DNA of 64,000 nucleotides from Apricaphanius iberus (GCA_028564705.1 JAPXFQ010000365.1:62001-126000); one strand, 5' to 3'. Shown: positions 44,502 to 57,055, counted from the stretch's first letter. Translations and numbers: made by a program. The notes: generated from the letters alone by a model not told the origin.

Positions 44502-45713
44502 TGTAGCGGTTGAAGAAGTCAACCTGCAGTTAATTAATCTACACAGCAGGAGGCGCTGCTGGGATTTATGAATAGCGTTTAAGAAACTTGAATAATTTTC
44601 TTTTCGTACATATATATTTTTTATTTTCTATTGTTTATATCAAGTTTACAAGATTATAAGATACATTTTATTTAAGTTTGAAGAGTAATTTAATGTTTTT
44701 ATTATTTAAGTTCAAGTCAAGGTTTTGATAAGTACATCCTGTTTCCGGTAAAAAAGAGGAGAAGACGGGAAGTTGATCCAACGGCAAGAACGAGACAGCG
44801 AAAGGAAAGTTGATTATTTATGTAATCCCCTGTTCGTTCACTTGCAGGCCAAAGTGGTATGTATGTGTATTATAATTTGTTTATCATTTTGTGTTCGTAA
44901 TTTATGCCGTGTTTAGTGAAATGTTTTGCTTTGTTTTACTAGTTCTACGGTGTTGTAGGTGTTGAAGTTTTAAGAATACCACATTAAACATAAGTGACAA
45001 AGAACCTCAGTGCCTCTCGTCTGTGGACAGAGTGAACAGCCCGGCATAACCTAGGGGGCATAAAGTGTTTTCTACATAATTTATGAAGGCTATTTAAGAG
45101 TTTTTAGACTAAGTGATAACATAATTGTGCACTCTATCATTAACAGCGGACAGAACGTTGTCTTACATTGTGACCTGTTTTTGCCAAAAGCAGCCTTTAA
45201 TTGTTAGTTCAAAAAGTTTAGATCTTATAAAATGTTTAAACTATCATGCTGTTGGTAAAAAAAGGACAATGTGACCCACAAATAGCGGGGCACCAAGGAA
45301 TACTTAATTTTTTTACTTTAATCTCCAATAACAATACATTTTCAGGATATAAGAAATATATTGCAAATATATTTAAAAGCTGCCATGTTGCTGATATTTT
45401 AATCTGTGTTCTCATCGTTTATATTTTTTTAACAATGCATGTTCCCACGGTATGGGGATGCAGTTTTCGGCACTTTCTCAGCATAACACCTGTTTACACA
45501 CAAGTAGCTCAGCCTCTGTGACAGTTTAGGAGGGTGTGGGAGGTGCAGGATGGACAGGGTTTTTTGCATATAAACTGTATAATAGTGTCATATTGTGCTG
45601 TCTACATGTCTGGTAATTAATTTTTGGATTAATATAACTTTTTAATAAACATTACAAATTTTCTACCAAAAACTGTTGGCACTGTGGCAGCCTCTTCGTG
45701 TTAAACCGCTACA
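44502..45713. mobile_element. TG...CA-bounded element (solo LTR or DNA transposon)
   Basis: Left end tgtagcggttgaa and right end (reversed) tgtagcggtttaa are inverted repeats with one mismatch in 13. TG...CA ends, an ATTAAA signal near 44985 and about 1.2 kb length suit a solo LTR, but no target duplication is evident, so a DNA transposon is possible. Repeat R copy 2 lies inside it. Confidence 0.5.
45077..45565 (+). repeat. unclassified dispersed repeat R, copy 2
   Basis: Partner of 2543-3050 in the same orientation. The match is long, with scattered substitutions and small indels. It lies inside the TG...CA-bounded element, whereas copy 1 lies inside a hAT-like element, so R may itself be mobile or be shared by a composite. 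Confidence 0.7.
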
Positions 45714-46139
45714 CTGCACTTGAATTTAAATTGGACATTGACACTCGCTCTGCGGTGAAAGCTGACATCAGCCAGTGATGGCTGCCATAATCCACCCTGC
45801 CGCTGTGGGTTATAAAAAGATATCGACAGCGCATTAATTTTAAAAGAGAAATTTTAAGAGAGGAACAGATAACATCCGTTGCTCTGCCGTTTCTCAGATT
45901 GGTTATAGGTCTATCCAACTGAGTGCAGAGGCATTTTTTTCCTGGTTCAGTTAAAACACGTCGCATAATCACAGCCCAATGGAAGAGCATCAGATTAGGA
46001 TTGAGTGTGGCTATGTCAGGCTAATGTTTTATATAACCTTCACCAAAACAAGCCATGAAGTGTTTTGGTAATGGTGATGTATTTACAAAACCATAAACAA
46101 TGTTGCTAATACCTCCTTTACCTGGACGCAAAGTATGAA
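45714..46139. other. intergenic, no gene seen
   Basis: The minus-strand frame at 45709-45990 has no recognised domain. Confidence 0.4.
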
Positions 46140-46819
46140 CAGAGGTGGGTAGAGTGCACAAAAGTTGTACTTAAGTAGTAGTAGTGGTACCTCTAGTCGA
46201 GTAAAAGTAGTCACCAAAAATGCTACTCAAGAGTGAAAAAAGTTTTGGTTAAAAAGATGCTTGCATACTGAGTAACATCTGTTTTTAAGATTATGTCATC
46301 AGACCGTCCTAAGCAAATTCAGGTATTTCGTAGAGTAAAATAAAACAAATTACATAAATAAAATTATTACAAAAAAATATTTGAGCAGAGGAAACCCTTC
46401 TCGAAATCATTTGTTGAAATATAAAACAAATGCAGTCGGTAATGTATAAATATATCTTACAAGGTAAAATGTACTTCCAGTGACCATACATTATGTTACT
46501 ATATTCACTTGACCTCAATTTGAAAGAAAAAGCTCATCATACAGATATCATTTAAAATTATGTGTAGAAACAGGAGGTTTCCTTTAATAAAGTGTAGATC
46601 TGTGATTGGTTTATTTTGGGTTAAAATAAAATTCTGTGAACCTACTGGCAGTGTGTAAAGCATCCAGAAATGTTACTCATGTGGGATTAGTAATACTTCA
46701 TAATTATATTACTCAAGTTATATAGTTAAAAAAAGAATATAAATACTTTATCATTTATACAATTTTTATTTATATTTTTTTTTCTAGAAAAAATTAACTC
46801 AGGTATATATACACCTCTG
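46140..46819. mobile_element. hAT-like MITE with CAGAGGTG ends
   Basis: cagaggtgggtagag at the left is a frequent terminus of teleost hAT elements, followed by tacttaagtagtagta-type sequence. The right end cacctctg mirrors the first 8 bases. A good 8-bp target duplication is not visible, so the right boundary is less certain. Non-coding. Confidence 0.5.
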
Positions 46820-47424
46820 AATAAGAGTCACTATTCACGGATTTACAAGTAGTGAAACAACTGCAAGTGAACAGGACTTGTGCTGTTTACAACCATTTTA
46901 GTCATCTTACGCTACTTCATTAGTTCCAGGAAGTGTAACAGACGATTTATTTTTCCAATTAAATAACCTATACTTGTTCAATTGCACCTAGTAAAATAAT
47001 TATTAGCTACCAATGGGATTATTTAATGTATGCATACAAAGTTTAAGAGTATTATTTTCATCCTTCAAATGTGATTCATTAATTTATCTTTATAATTTGG
47101 CTTCTTTACTTGATTCACTTTGCTACAAATTTGCCCACGTATCACATCCTAGAAATACACTAAAATGTATTTGGTCTAAATATCTTTCATCACATTTATT
47201 ACCTCAGTCGAAGTTATGCGTGCAAAGCTGTAAATCGTCGAGTACGGAGCTGACTGACTCAGCTTTTTATGATCGCTTGCGAGTGCACGTACAACACGCA
47301 CGCCTCACGCACAAGCTTACCGTTAAGGCTGCAGTTACACGTTTGGCCTGATGGGGCAGTCACAAAATCACAAAAATTCAAAATTCTTCATAGTCTCTTT
47401 AAGTAAAGTCTGCTACATCTTCAC
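46820..47424. other. intergenic, no gene seen
   Basis: No exon or repeat recognised. The frame at 47013-47351 (112 codons) lacks any known motif. Confidence 0.4.
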
Positions 47425-47907
47425 TTTTAATTTAATTATATAGCGCCAATTCACAACAAATGTCATCGCAAGGCACTTTAAAACAAACTTAATTTCAATG
47501 TAATTATATAAACATTGCAATCAGTTAAAAGTTTTCTATGTAAGGAATCCCAGCAGATTGTGATGAGTCATCGATGTGAGGTTGTGCCCAGATTATGCAG
47601 ACTCCAACCACAGCAATTCCGATGTTCCCCATCCAGCAGTGGACATTATAGTTGAGCAGGATACCAGACCGTGTGGAGCTTCTAAGGGGGAGAAAAACAC
47701 ATGGAAAACTGGGTTAACAATTGCAATAACAGCAGAAAAAATATATCTGGAGAGTAGTAGAAAAGAAAAGTAGAAGAATGAAGAAAAGTGGTCAGTCTGT
47801 CCTCCAACAGTCTAAACCTATAGCACCATAAGTACAAAAATAGCTCAGGATAACCTTAGCCATTCTAACTATAAGCTTTATCAAACAGAAAGGTTTTAAG
47901 CCTAGTC

Positions 47908-49311
47908 TTAAAAATAGACAGTGTCGGCCTCACGGACTAAAACTGGGAGCTGGTTCCACAGGAGAGGAGCCTGATAACTGAAAGATCTGCCTTCCATTGT
48001 ACTTTTAGAAATCCTAGGAACTACCAGTAGACCTGAATTCTGAGAACAAAGTTCTCTGTTAGAAAAAAATGGAATAATCAGATCTCTGATGTACGATGGA
48101 GCTTGATTATTAAGGGCTTTATAAGTAAGGAGGAGGATCTTAAACCCTATTCTGGATTTAACAGGGAGCCAATGGAGAGAAGCCAAAACAGGAGAAATGT
48201 GATCTCTCTTTTTAATATTCATCAGAACTCTTGTTGCAGCATTTTGGATCAACTGAAGGCTTTTAATTGCTTTTTGTGGACTTCCTGATAATAAGGAATT
48301 AAAGTAGTCCAGACTTGAAGCAACAAATGCATAGACCAGTTTATCTGCATCACTCCTGAACAGGATGTTTCTAATTTTAGCAATATTCCGGAGGTGAAAG
48401 AAAGAAATCTTAGAAACCTGTTTAATATGGGATTTAAATGTCATGTCTTGATCAAAAATTACACTGAGGTTCTTTACATTATTACCAGAGGCCAAATTAA
48501 TGCCACCCAGATGAAGAGATTGACTTAGCAGTTTCCTTTTTAAAGGTTCTGGTCCAAAGACAACAACTTTTGTCTTGTCTGAATTTAAAAGTAGAAAATT
48601 CAGATTCATCCTGGTTTTATGTCTTCAAGACATGCTTGTAATCTACCTAACTGATTGGTTTCATCAGGTTTTATGGATAAATATAATTGTGTATCATTAG
48701 CATAACTGTGGAAATTCATCCCATGTTGTCTAATTATTTTACCAATTAGAAGCATATATACATTAAAGAGAATCGGTCCAAGCACAGAACCCTGTGGCAC
48801 TCCACAGGTAGCCCTTGAGTGTGAAGATTTATCATTGACATGACCAAATTGGAATCTGTCAGACAGATATGATTTAAACATGCCTAGTGCTGTTCCCTTG
48901 ATCCCGACATGTTCAAGCCGTTCTAGGAGAATATTATGATTATCTGTGTCAAAAGCAGCACTGAGACCCATCAAGACCAGAACAGTCACAAATCCATTAT
49001 GTGAGGCCATTTGAATATCAGTAACTTTCACCAGAGCTGTTTCAGTGCTATGATGACCTCTAAAGCCTGACTGAAAGTCATACTTGATCAGCAACTATTT
49101 TCCCAAGAATTTTGGATAAGAACGGAAGGTTAGATATAGGTCTGTAGTTAGCCAAGTCATCTTGATCGAGGGAGGGTTTCTTTAGTAAAGGATTAATTGC
49201 AGCAACTTTCAATTCCTGTGGCACATATCCATTTATTAAAGATAGATTAATCATATTTAAAATCTGGCCAGTAACCAGAGGGAACACTTTCTTAAATAAT
49301 TTGGTTGGCAT
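47908..49311 (-). pseudogene. reverse transcriptase of the L2-like LINE, inactive
   Basis: Pieces: 49078-49311 (VAAINPLLKKPSLDQDDLAN and YRPISNLPFLSKILGKIV), 48606-49094 (GFRGHHSTETALVKV, motif A with AAFDTDNHN, motif B CGVPQGSVLGPILF, motif C YANDTQLYL) and 47908-48609 (C-terminal domain with LHWLPVKSRIGFKILLLTYK). The catalytic YADD is changed to YAND and the domain spans three frames, so no activity is expected. Confidence 0.85.
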
Positions 49312-50104
49312 TGGGTCTAACGTACAATTTGAGGGTTTAGATGAAGCTAATATTTGTTATAAGTCCTGAAGTTCAACTGAATCAAAATAGTACAGACATA
49401 AACATGGTTCTACAGTTCTCTCTGATACTACCTCATTTACTGAAAGAGAGTTAATCATGTTTGGGAGACTGCCAATAATTTTATTTTTAATAGAATTTAT
49501 TTTACTTATGAAGAATCCCATAAAGTCATCACTACTTAGAGAAGGGGGAATAGTTGGCTCTATGACTCTGTGTAAGTTTGGCAACAGTACTAAAAAGAAA
49601 CCTAGGATTTTTTTTATTTACCTCTATTGTGACGAGTAATGTGCTGTTGTAGCTTGTCGAAGTACATTTTTATAAAGTTGTAGACTATTTTTCCAGGTTA
49701 GATAGGAATCATTTAAGTGTGAACAGCGCCATTTTCTCTCCAGTTTCATAGTATTCTGCTTTAAAGTACGCAACTCTGCACTAAACCAGGGAGCCAACCT
49801 CCTATGGCTGATTACCTTTTTTTTTAGGGGCTACACTGTCTTGCGCCAAACGCAGTGAGGAAGTAATACTTTGAACCAGACCATCAATTTCTGAAGGGGT
49901 TAATGTTGGAATTACTGCCGTCCACTGTGGTATTCTGAGACACATATGGAAACAAGAATGGAACATATTCTTTAAAACTTGTTACAGCACTGTCTGATAA
50001 AGTTCTACTGTAATAAAAATTTTGTTCAGATTTTGGAACGTTGGGTAAAGTAAATTCAAAGGTTACCAAAAAATGGTCAGATAGGACTGGGTTATGTGGG
50101 ATGT

Positions 50105-50962
50105 CTAGTAGTTCATCACACTCAATGCCGTATGTAATACAATGTCTAAAGTGTGCTGACTCAAGGGCATGGGCCCCTTCACTTTCTGAGAAAAGCCAAT
50201 TAAATCTAAGATAACATTAAAGGCTGAAGTTAGGCTATCACATTCAATGTCCACAAGAATATTGAAATCCTCTATTATAATTACCTGATAAGTGTTTAAT
50301 ACTAAATCAGATAAAAAAATCTGAGATCTGGTCCAAGAATTGAGAGTAAGGACCTGGTGTGCAATACAAAAACACAAACAAAAGTGGTTTTAATGTTTTG
50401 CAGCTTGGATGAGGAAAACTAAGAATTAGATGTTCAAAAGAACTGTTGCTATTAATTGGTCTAGGGTGAATTTGCAAATCTGAATGAAAGGTAGTTGCAA
50501 CTCCTCCTCCTTGCCAAGTACTTCTAGGAATGTGAAAATTTTAATAATTGGAAGTTGTTGACTCATAATTACAAAATCTTCCTGCTGCAGCCAGGTTTCT
50601 GATAGGTAAAATAGATCAATTTTAATATCACATATCAAGTCATTTACTAATAAAGTATTTGAGAAGAGGGATCTTATGTTTAGTAAACCACATCCAATTG
50701 CTCTATTTCCTTGCTTGGTCAGAGTCGTATTTATTTTAATAAGATTTTTATAGTTTGCTCTTTTGATGCTAACTTTTAGTCTATTTGCTTTTGGCCGTGG
50801 GCAAGCCACTGTCTCAATAAGGTATTGAGTGGGTAACAGTACAGAAACTACTACTCTGCTTCCTGGTCTGCACCCTGGTTTGTCAGTGTTTTGAAGGACT
50901 GATAAATCTGTCGAGATTCCTAGAAAGAAGAGCTGCTCCATCCAAAGTGGGATGTATGCCAT
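50105..50962 (-). pseudogene. endonuclease of the L2-like LINE, broken
   Basis: 50426-50962 holds the N-terminal part with GCGLLNIRSLFSNTLLVNDL and LFYLSETWLQQED (SETWL carries the catalytic glutamate). 50105-50377 holds QVIIIEDFNILVDIECDS, where the usual GDFN is EDFN. The two parts are separated by frameshifts. Confidence 0.8.
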
Positions 50963-51187
50963 CTCTCCGGATCAGCACAGGTTTTCCCAAAAAAGTTTTC
51001 CAACCAATGTAGCCCACATTGTTTACTGGACACCACTAATACAACCATCGATGAAATTATAGCATTTGGCAAAAAATGTAATCACTGGTCTGTTCGGGCA
51101 GGGGACCAGAAAAGATTACACAGTCCGACATCTTTTTAGCAAACGTAAACAGCGAAGCAACACTAATTTAAGTGAGCTCCAATTGAC

Positions 51188-52760
51188 CATATTCTTGTCT
51201 TTCTCTGCTCTGAATAATAACCACTTGTTCAAAGAGAACTGTTAGAAAATGGTCACATGAAATTGAAGTAGCCCTGCAGGATTGTTTTTAGTCCACAAAC
51301 TGGTGACTCTTAGCCAGCCACAGGGAGAGGACATCAATGCCATGACTGAGTGTGTGACTGACTACATAAACTTCTGTGTGAACAACATAATCCCCTCCAG
51401 AACAGTGAGATGCTTCCCTAATAGCAAAAAAACCTGGATCACCAGTGAGCTGAAGGAACTGCTGAACAAGAAAAAAAGAGCCTTCAAGGAGGGTGATAGG
51501 GAGTTATTAAGGAGTATAAAGAAGCAACTAAAAGTCAAGATCAGAGACAGTAAAGAGGCTTACAGGAAGAAGCTGGAAAACAAAGTATAGAGGAACAATA
51601 TAAGAGATGTTTGGTCTGGACTGACATCCCACATCATTAAGGTCTTGGGAAGACTCCTGCTGCCCCACCTGAGTAAGCAAACTAGATCCTATCAGGACCC
51701 CCTGCAGTTTGCTTATTGTCATGGATAGATTGGCGGTTGGTGTTGAGGATGCCATCATCAACCTGCTTCAACCAACTCACTGTCATCTGGACAAAGCAGG
51801 CAGCAGTATGAGGATCATGCTTTTTATTTCTCTGGTGCATTTAACACAATTCAGCCCAATTTGCTTTGTCAGAAACTCCTGAAGACACAGGTGGAGGCCT
51901 CAACAATCAACTGGATCAATGAATACCTGAAAAAAGACCACAGTTTGTGAGACTGAAGGATTGTATTTCAAACCAGCTGGTCAGCAGCACAGGAGTACCA
52001 CAAGGGACTGTACTCTCACAATTCCTTTTCAATCTGTACACCTCAGACTTCCAGTATAAGATGGAGAACTGTCATCTGCAGAAATACTCAGACGATGAAT
52101 CTGAATACAGAGAACTGGTGGACCGCTTTGTGACATGGTGTGGAAACAATCATCTTACCTTGAATGTGAACAAAACAAAGGAGATGGTTGTAGATTTCAG
52201 AAGAAACAGAGACAAGTCAAAGACTGTTTTCATCATGGAAGAAGAAGTGGAGGTGGTTGAGGAGTACAAATACCTCAGAGTTCACCTGGACAACAGACTG
52301 GACTGGAGAATCAACAGTGAAGCTGTCTATGAAAAGGGACAGAGTAGACTGTACTTTTTGAGGAAGCTGAGGTCCTTCAAGGTTGGGGTAGCAGCATCAG
52401 AGCCAGGGACTTAAAATGGCTCAAAAACCTGATAAAGAAGGCTGGTTCTGTTCTGGGGACAACTGTGGAACAACTGGAGATAATGATGCAAAGAATGATT
52501 CTTAATAAAATTACAAAGATTATGGATGACACCTGAGCATGCTCTTCATGAGACTATCCTACAGCAACAGGTATCAACAGATATTAGTATCTTCAGTTGG
52601 AGGCTTCTTCAGTTTCGCTGCAATACAGATCGCTACAGGAAATCCTTTCTCCACACAGCCATCATGGTCTACAACAACTCCTTGAAAAATGAATTAGTAA
52701 TGAGTTACAACAACAGTTAATTTCTCTCTGGGATCAATAAAGTATTTTTGAATTGAGTTG
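51188..52760 (+). mobile_element. Rex1-like LINE inserted in the L2 element
   Basis: A 5'-truncated non-LTR element on the + strand. It encodes the pre-RT region, the RT and the C-terminal region, followed by a short 3' UTR with gggatcaataaagtat and an AATTG tail. aattgac occurs at both edges (51181-51187 and 52761-52767), a candidate target duplication, although the second copy blends into the tail repeats. Orientation is opposite to its host element. Confidence 0.8.
51282..52414 (+). pseudogene. reverse transcriptase of the Rex1-like LINE, broken
   Basis: 51282-51590 encodes CVTDYINFCVNNIIPSRTV, KKTWITSELKELLNKKKRAF and DSKEAYRKKLENK, the linker of Rex1-like proteins. 51947-52414 encodes motif B (STGVPQGTVLSQFLFNLYTS), a degraded motif C (KYSDDESEY, where DD remains) and LTLNVNKTKEMVVDFRRNRD. 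Stops and a frameshift lie between (51590-51946). Confidence 0.8.
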
Positions 52761-53211
52761 AATTGACGTAACCGGGTGTCATTACTGCCAGCGTGAATAA
52801 TAATCTTACTGTATTTATGCTTATCTTTAGCCAGCGGTTTCAGGTGGGATTTTATGTCGCCTGTTCTGGCCCCTGGAAAACATTTGACCATGGTCGATGG
52901 AGTCTTTAATGCCATGTTTCGGACAATGGAACTGCCAATTACCAAAGTCTGTTTCTCAGTGGGTGCTGTGCGTCACTGAGTGGAGAAAATCTGTTAGAAA
53001 CGCTGACAGATTGGTGGTGCCCTTTGGGATGGGAACTGTGCTTTTTACGTACTGTCACCCAGTCGGCCTGAGATCCCAGCTGCATGGGTTCTGTTGGAGG
53101 ACCACTAGGTGGTTTTATCCTTGTTGGCTCCATTCTGGCTAATGGGCCTCGACTATTTACTGGATTCTCAACGCGCAGTCGGGTCTCTAACTCCGAAACC
53201 CTCGCATCCAA
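52694..53211 (-). pseudogene. L2 ORF1 with esterase-like (SGNH) domain, broken
   Basis: 52939-53211 encodes a short coiled-coil-like start (MDARVSELETRLRVE) and a WVTVRKKHSSHPKGHH linker. 52694-52945 encodes [18 protein letters not shown], a [13 protein letters not shown] block and [19 protein letters not shown] corresponds to the GDS block and HAGSND to the GxND block of SGNH/GDSL esterases, a domain known in ORF1 of some CR1/L2-type LINEs. The usual GDS is GSS here. Two frames, so dead. Confidence 0.7.
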
Positions 53212-53690
53212 GATTCTACATTTATTACACTTACCTCTATAAAGGAGGCGGTGGAGTAACTAAACATCTGACACAGAGAACAGGAGAAAGGAGCCACAGA
53301 GGGAGAGGGAGAAGGAGAAGTAGACGGAAGAGAGGTAGCCATAGTTGCTACGTAGCTAAGCTAACGAGCTAGCAAGATCTTAGCACACTAAGAACAACCT
53401 TCACACGGTTGTTCCCAAAACATAATGTGCACCAACTGGAAATAAGTGTAGGAGTGTGCTTGTGTGTAAACTAACTTAGAAAAACCTCCAAACAGAGAAA
53501 AACAGATCAATTGAAGAGAACCTGAGCATCAAACACCTAGCACCTCCGCAGAGCTCAGCACTGACAATAGGAAGTGATGCAGCAAGTGTCGCAATACTCA
53601 CAATGTCCACGAGTGGACCAGAACGAGTGGACCAGTTTGTGTCTGCAGCAGCCACATTTTCCATGAAAGCTAGCGGACCAGTTTAGCCCA

Positions 53691-54629
53691 TTATTTATGT
53701 TGGATCCTGTCACCATGTGGACTACTCTCCAAGCCCCTTCAAAGGTAAGTTCTATTCATCTGGAAAGTTTCTGTGACTGTATAACAGCTGTTAAATTAGG
53801 GAGGGGAGAGAAGAAGCCTCAGTGCCAGAAGAAGATTAATAAATGCATATTACTGATACTAATCAACAAAAACAACAGCATGTTAACTACTTTGTTTTTA
53901 ATTAATCAATTGCAGTATGCAAATAATATCCATCAACTTTAATTGCCATAGCTACACCCATGACAGAAAACATATTTACAAAATAGTATTGATGCTCATT
54001 TTCTCACAACCTTTTGACTGGCTACTTCTGTCCAGTTTCCCATTGGCATCCTCTTTACTCTTCTTTTGTCCAGTCTCCTGTCTGTTTTCTGTCTTCTTCT
54101 CTGCTCCTCTTACTCTTCAGTCTCCTACTGGCCGCTTTGTTGCCTAACCCCGGGAAATACTGGATTTGCTTTAAATACTAATTATAATATGAAGCTGTCA
54201 ATTTGACTTCTCTTTAGAATTGTTCAACGGTGTTGTACAACGGTTTCCTTCTGTTCTAAAAAAATTGCATATTAAAAAAACTGTACCATCCAACTACAAT
54301 ATGTTTATCAATGTTGATCCTAATAATACACTTTTAGCTTGCGACAGTGTCTCTTCTTAACAACGCCTTTTTTAAAAGCATTAATCTCAAGGAAGCTTCT
54401 GATTTATCAAATGTTAAAAAAACATGAAATATAACAGTATTTTATTTGCACAATTCATTTTTATATCAAGAGCTTTCTAACTTTCTGGGATGTAAAAGGC
54501 CAATTTGAAAGCATTAACAACCTAATCAGGCGGGTTCCCAGGTAACCTACATTGGTTCCACAAAGTTGTTTAAAAAAAGAAAAGTCAACAGCGCCTTAAT
54601 GCTTTCTTAGTTTGAGCTGAAACTACTAA
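53691..54629. other. intergenic, no gene seen
   Basis: No recognised exon or element. A run of short frames at 53697-54147 has no domain. Confidence 0.4.
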
Positions 54630-54637
54630 GGTATCAG

Positions 54638-56031
54638 CAGTGTTGGGCATGTTATATTAAAAAAGAAATTAATTATAGTTACAAATTACTTTTTCAAAAA
54701 AGTAATTGAGTTGGTAACTCAGTTATTACACTGTAAAGGAATTAGTTTCTCAGCAAAGTAAATACGGGGTTATTTTTTTGTTCAATAACACTTGTTATGT
54801 TTTATAATATCTGTAACGTCAAATAGTTTTATTACTGAATGACCAATAAAAAAACATATACAGTATTTTAGAACATTTGGTATTTGAACTTGATGCAATG
54901 AGATGCAGTATACATCTTATACTGTGGCTCAGTGGTAGAGTAGTTGGCTTGCAATCGGAGGGGATTGGTTTGATTCCAGCTTCCTCCAGTCACATGTTAA
55001 TGTGCCCCTGGACGAGGCCCTTAACCCCCAAATTCTACATTGTCCTACTGAGCCATGTTGGGTGTTGGTGTATGAATTCGAGTGTGAATGGATGAATGTG
55101 GCTTCAAGGTGAAGCGCTTTGAGTGGTCAGTAAGACTAGAAAAGCGCTATATAAGTTCAGTCCATTTACCATTTACCATATACAGAAAATGCAGAAAAAG
55201 AAAAAAATATACAACAAGTAAATATTGCTCATACATAATCACACAGTGTTCATTAAAGTGCAAAACTAGGACACACAAATTTGTGTAAAAAGAAACAAAA
55301 GAAAATCTGTCTATTGCATTTTTCAAATTTAAGCATCAGTAATATTGCCTATTAAATAGAGCACAATGTAATTGGATGTAGTAAGACAGATTTTTTGACA
55401 CATGAACTGGAAGCTAATGAAGAAAAATAAAATTTTCCAGTAACATATTAATAAGAAATGTTACATATGTTAATTTAAAAAATCATTGTTATTTTGTTAG
55501 TATAGATCTCAAAGGTACTTTCTAGGATGCATGGAGATTAAATGAAAAGCAAACCTTAATCAAAACCAACGCCTTCAGGAGGGAGCGTTCGGAGGTGATG
55601 TATGCACTCTATCAGCACATTTCTGGAGCGAGAAGCTTGCAGAGTGTGCAACGGTGCGGAGCGCAGGCATTGGAAATCAGGAGTGAAAGATTGGAGTGAG
55701 TCTCCGCTTTAAAGAAACTAATATCCATCGAATATCTAACTTAAAACTAAGTTCTCTGCTGTCTTTAAAACACACAGTGAGACAGCAAGAGCACTAATTG
55801 TATCCGCCTACCCCGTCATCGCCATCTCTCTCCCTGCAGCTGAAGTGTCTGTCAGAAAGCCTGACGCAGCTGCGCTTCATTCAGCACGTTGTAGTAACGC
55901 GCTACAACATCCCCACTAATGGTAACTGCGTTGTAATAGTGGGAAAAGTAATTAATTCGATTACTCTGTTACCAAAAAAGGAACACCATTAGTAACGCCG
56001 TCATACTTAAATGCTGTTACTCCCAACACTG
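54638..56031. mobile_element. hAT-like element (1.39 kb) with perfect ends and duplication
   Basis: cagtgttggg (54638-54647) and cccaacactg (56022-56031) are exact 10-bp inverted repeats, flanked by ggtatcag on both sides (54630-54637 and 56032-56039), a perfect 8-bp target duplication as hAT transposases make. Subterminal agtaatt/aagtaat motifs are present at both ends. No transposase frame exists, so it is non-autonomous. The perfect duplication suggests a younger insertion than the other hAT copies. A SINE lies inside. Confidence 0.9.
54922..55179 (+). repeat. tRNA-derived SINE inside the hAT element
   Basis: Box A tggctcagtgg (about 54925-54935) and box B ggtttgattcc (54967-54977) define a polymerase III promoter. 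The tail reads agactagaaaagcgctata, then agttcagtccatttacc. Same family as 43598-43792, but longer and with the complete 3' tail. The frame at 54877-55095 is an artefact. Confidence 0.8.
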
Positions 56032-56682
56032 GGTATCAGTCATCCTTTTTTAGTCACATTGATGAATGTACACAGCTTCTTATGTACAGATGAATTACTA
56101 CTACACCTATTCAATTCAATTCAGTTTATTTATATAGCGCCGTTTCACAACAGATGTCATCTCAAGGCACTTTACAAGAAGAGTTATTACAATACAATGT
56201 TTAATTTAGATATTAGAGAACCACAGAAGATTGCGTCGTGTAATTCTCAGCAATCCCTCACACTGAGCAAGCACGAAGCGACAGTGGAAAGGAAAAACTC
56301 CCTTTTAACAGGAAGAAACATCCGGCAGAACCAGGCTCACCAGGGTCATCTGCCAAGACCGTCTGTGGTTTGGAGAATACAGAACAAAGACACAGAACAG
56401 AGACACAGAAAGAACAACAGAACTGATGCAGAAGTTTGTTGCAGGACGTGGAGAACTTTCTGTCACTGCAATGCCATCTTAGTCAGGGTCGTCAAGCAGG
56501 GCGGGTCAGGAGCACCTACTGTAGGAGGAGACTAAGAGAAAACTGGTTAGCGCTTGAATTGACAGCACATCATGTAGTTGGGGAGAAGTAGGAGAGAAAG
56601 TAGGAACAGACCCTAATAATGTCCTCCAACAGCCTAGCCTAAAGCAGCATAGCTACTAGCATTAACCTGACTCCTAGCTACT

Positions 56683-57010
56683 AGCAGACCTAGCTACTAA
56701 CACTTTCTACCTGGCTTACATTAACCTATCTCTACCTAGCTACTCTACCTCTTCCTATCTCTTCCTAGCTTTTGATACTCTACCTGACTACTAACATTAA
56801 CCTGTCTCCTAGCTCAAGGCACTTGAGACAGGAGGTTTCTTCCTGTCTCCTAGCTACTAGGAGACCTAGCTACTAACACTCTCTACTTGGATTACATTAT
56901 CTCTACATCTCTACATTATCTCATCTATCTCTACGTAGCTACTCTACCTCTTCATATCCCTTCCTAGCTTTTGACACTCTACCTAGCTACTAACATTAAC
57001 CTATCTCTTC
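56683..57010. repeat. tandem duplication in the L2 3' UTR
   Basis: Two imperfect units of about 0.15-0.18 kb, each running agacctagctactaacact, then ctagctactctacctctt or gtagctactctacctctt, then ttcctagcttttga, then ctactaacattaacct. Shorter cctagctac motifs are scattered through the whole stretch. Confidence 0.8.
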
Positions 57011-57055
57011 CTAGCTACCTGTCTAACCTGTCTCTAACTACCTATTAACATATCT

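Larger units (their letters stand above)
47425..53690 (-). mobile_element. L2-like LINE with both ORFs, split by a Rex1 insertion
   Basis: On the minus strand the element runs from an ORF1 region (about 53.6-52.8 kb), through endonuclease (50962-50105) and linker, into reverse transcriptase and C-terminal region (49311-47908), to a 3' UTR ending at 47425 with gtgccttgcgatgac- and ggcgctatataatta-type sequence on that strand. A Rex1-like LINE of opposite orientation (51188-52760) separates ORF1 from ORF2. Many frameshifts and a catalytic change make it inactive. The 5' limit near 53690 is approximate. Confidence 0.8.
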
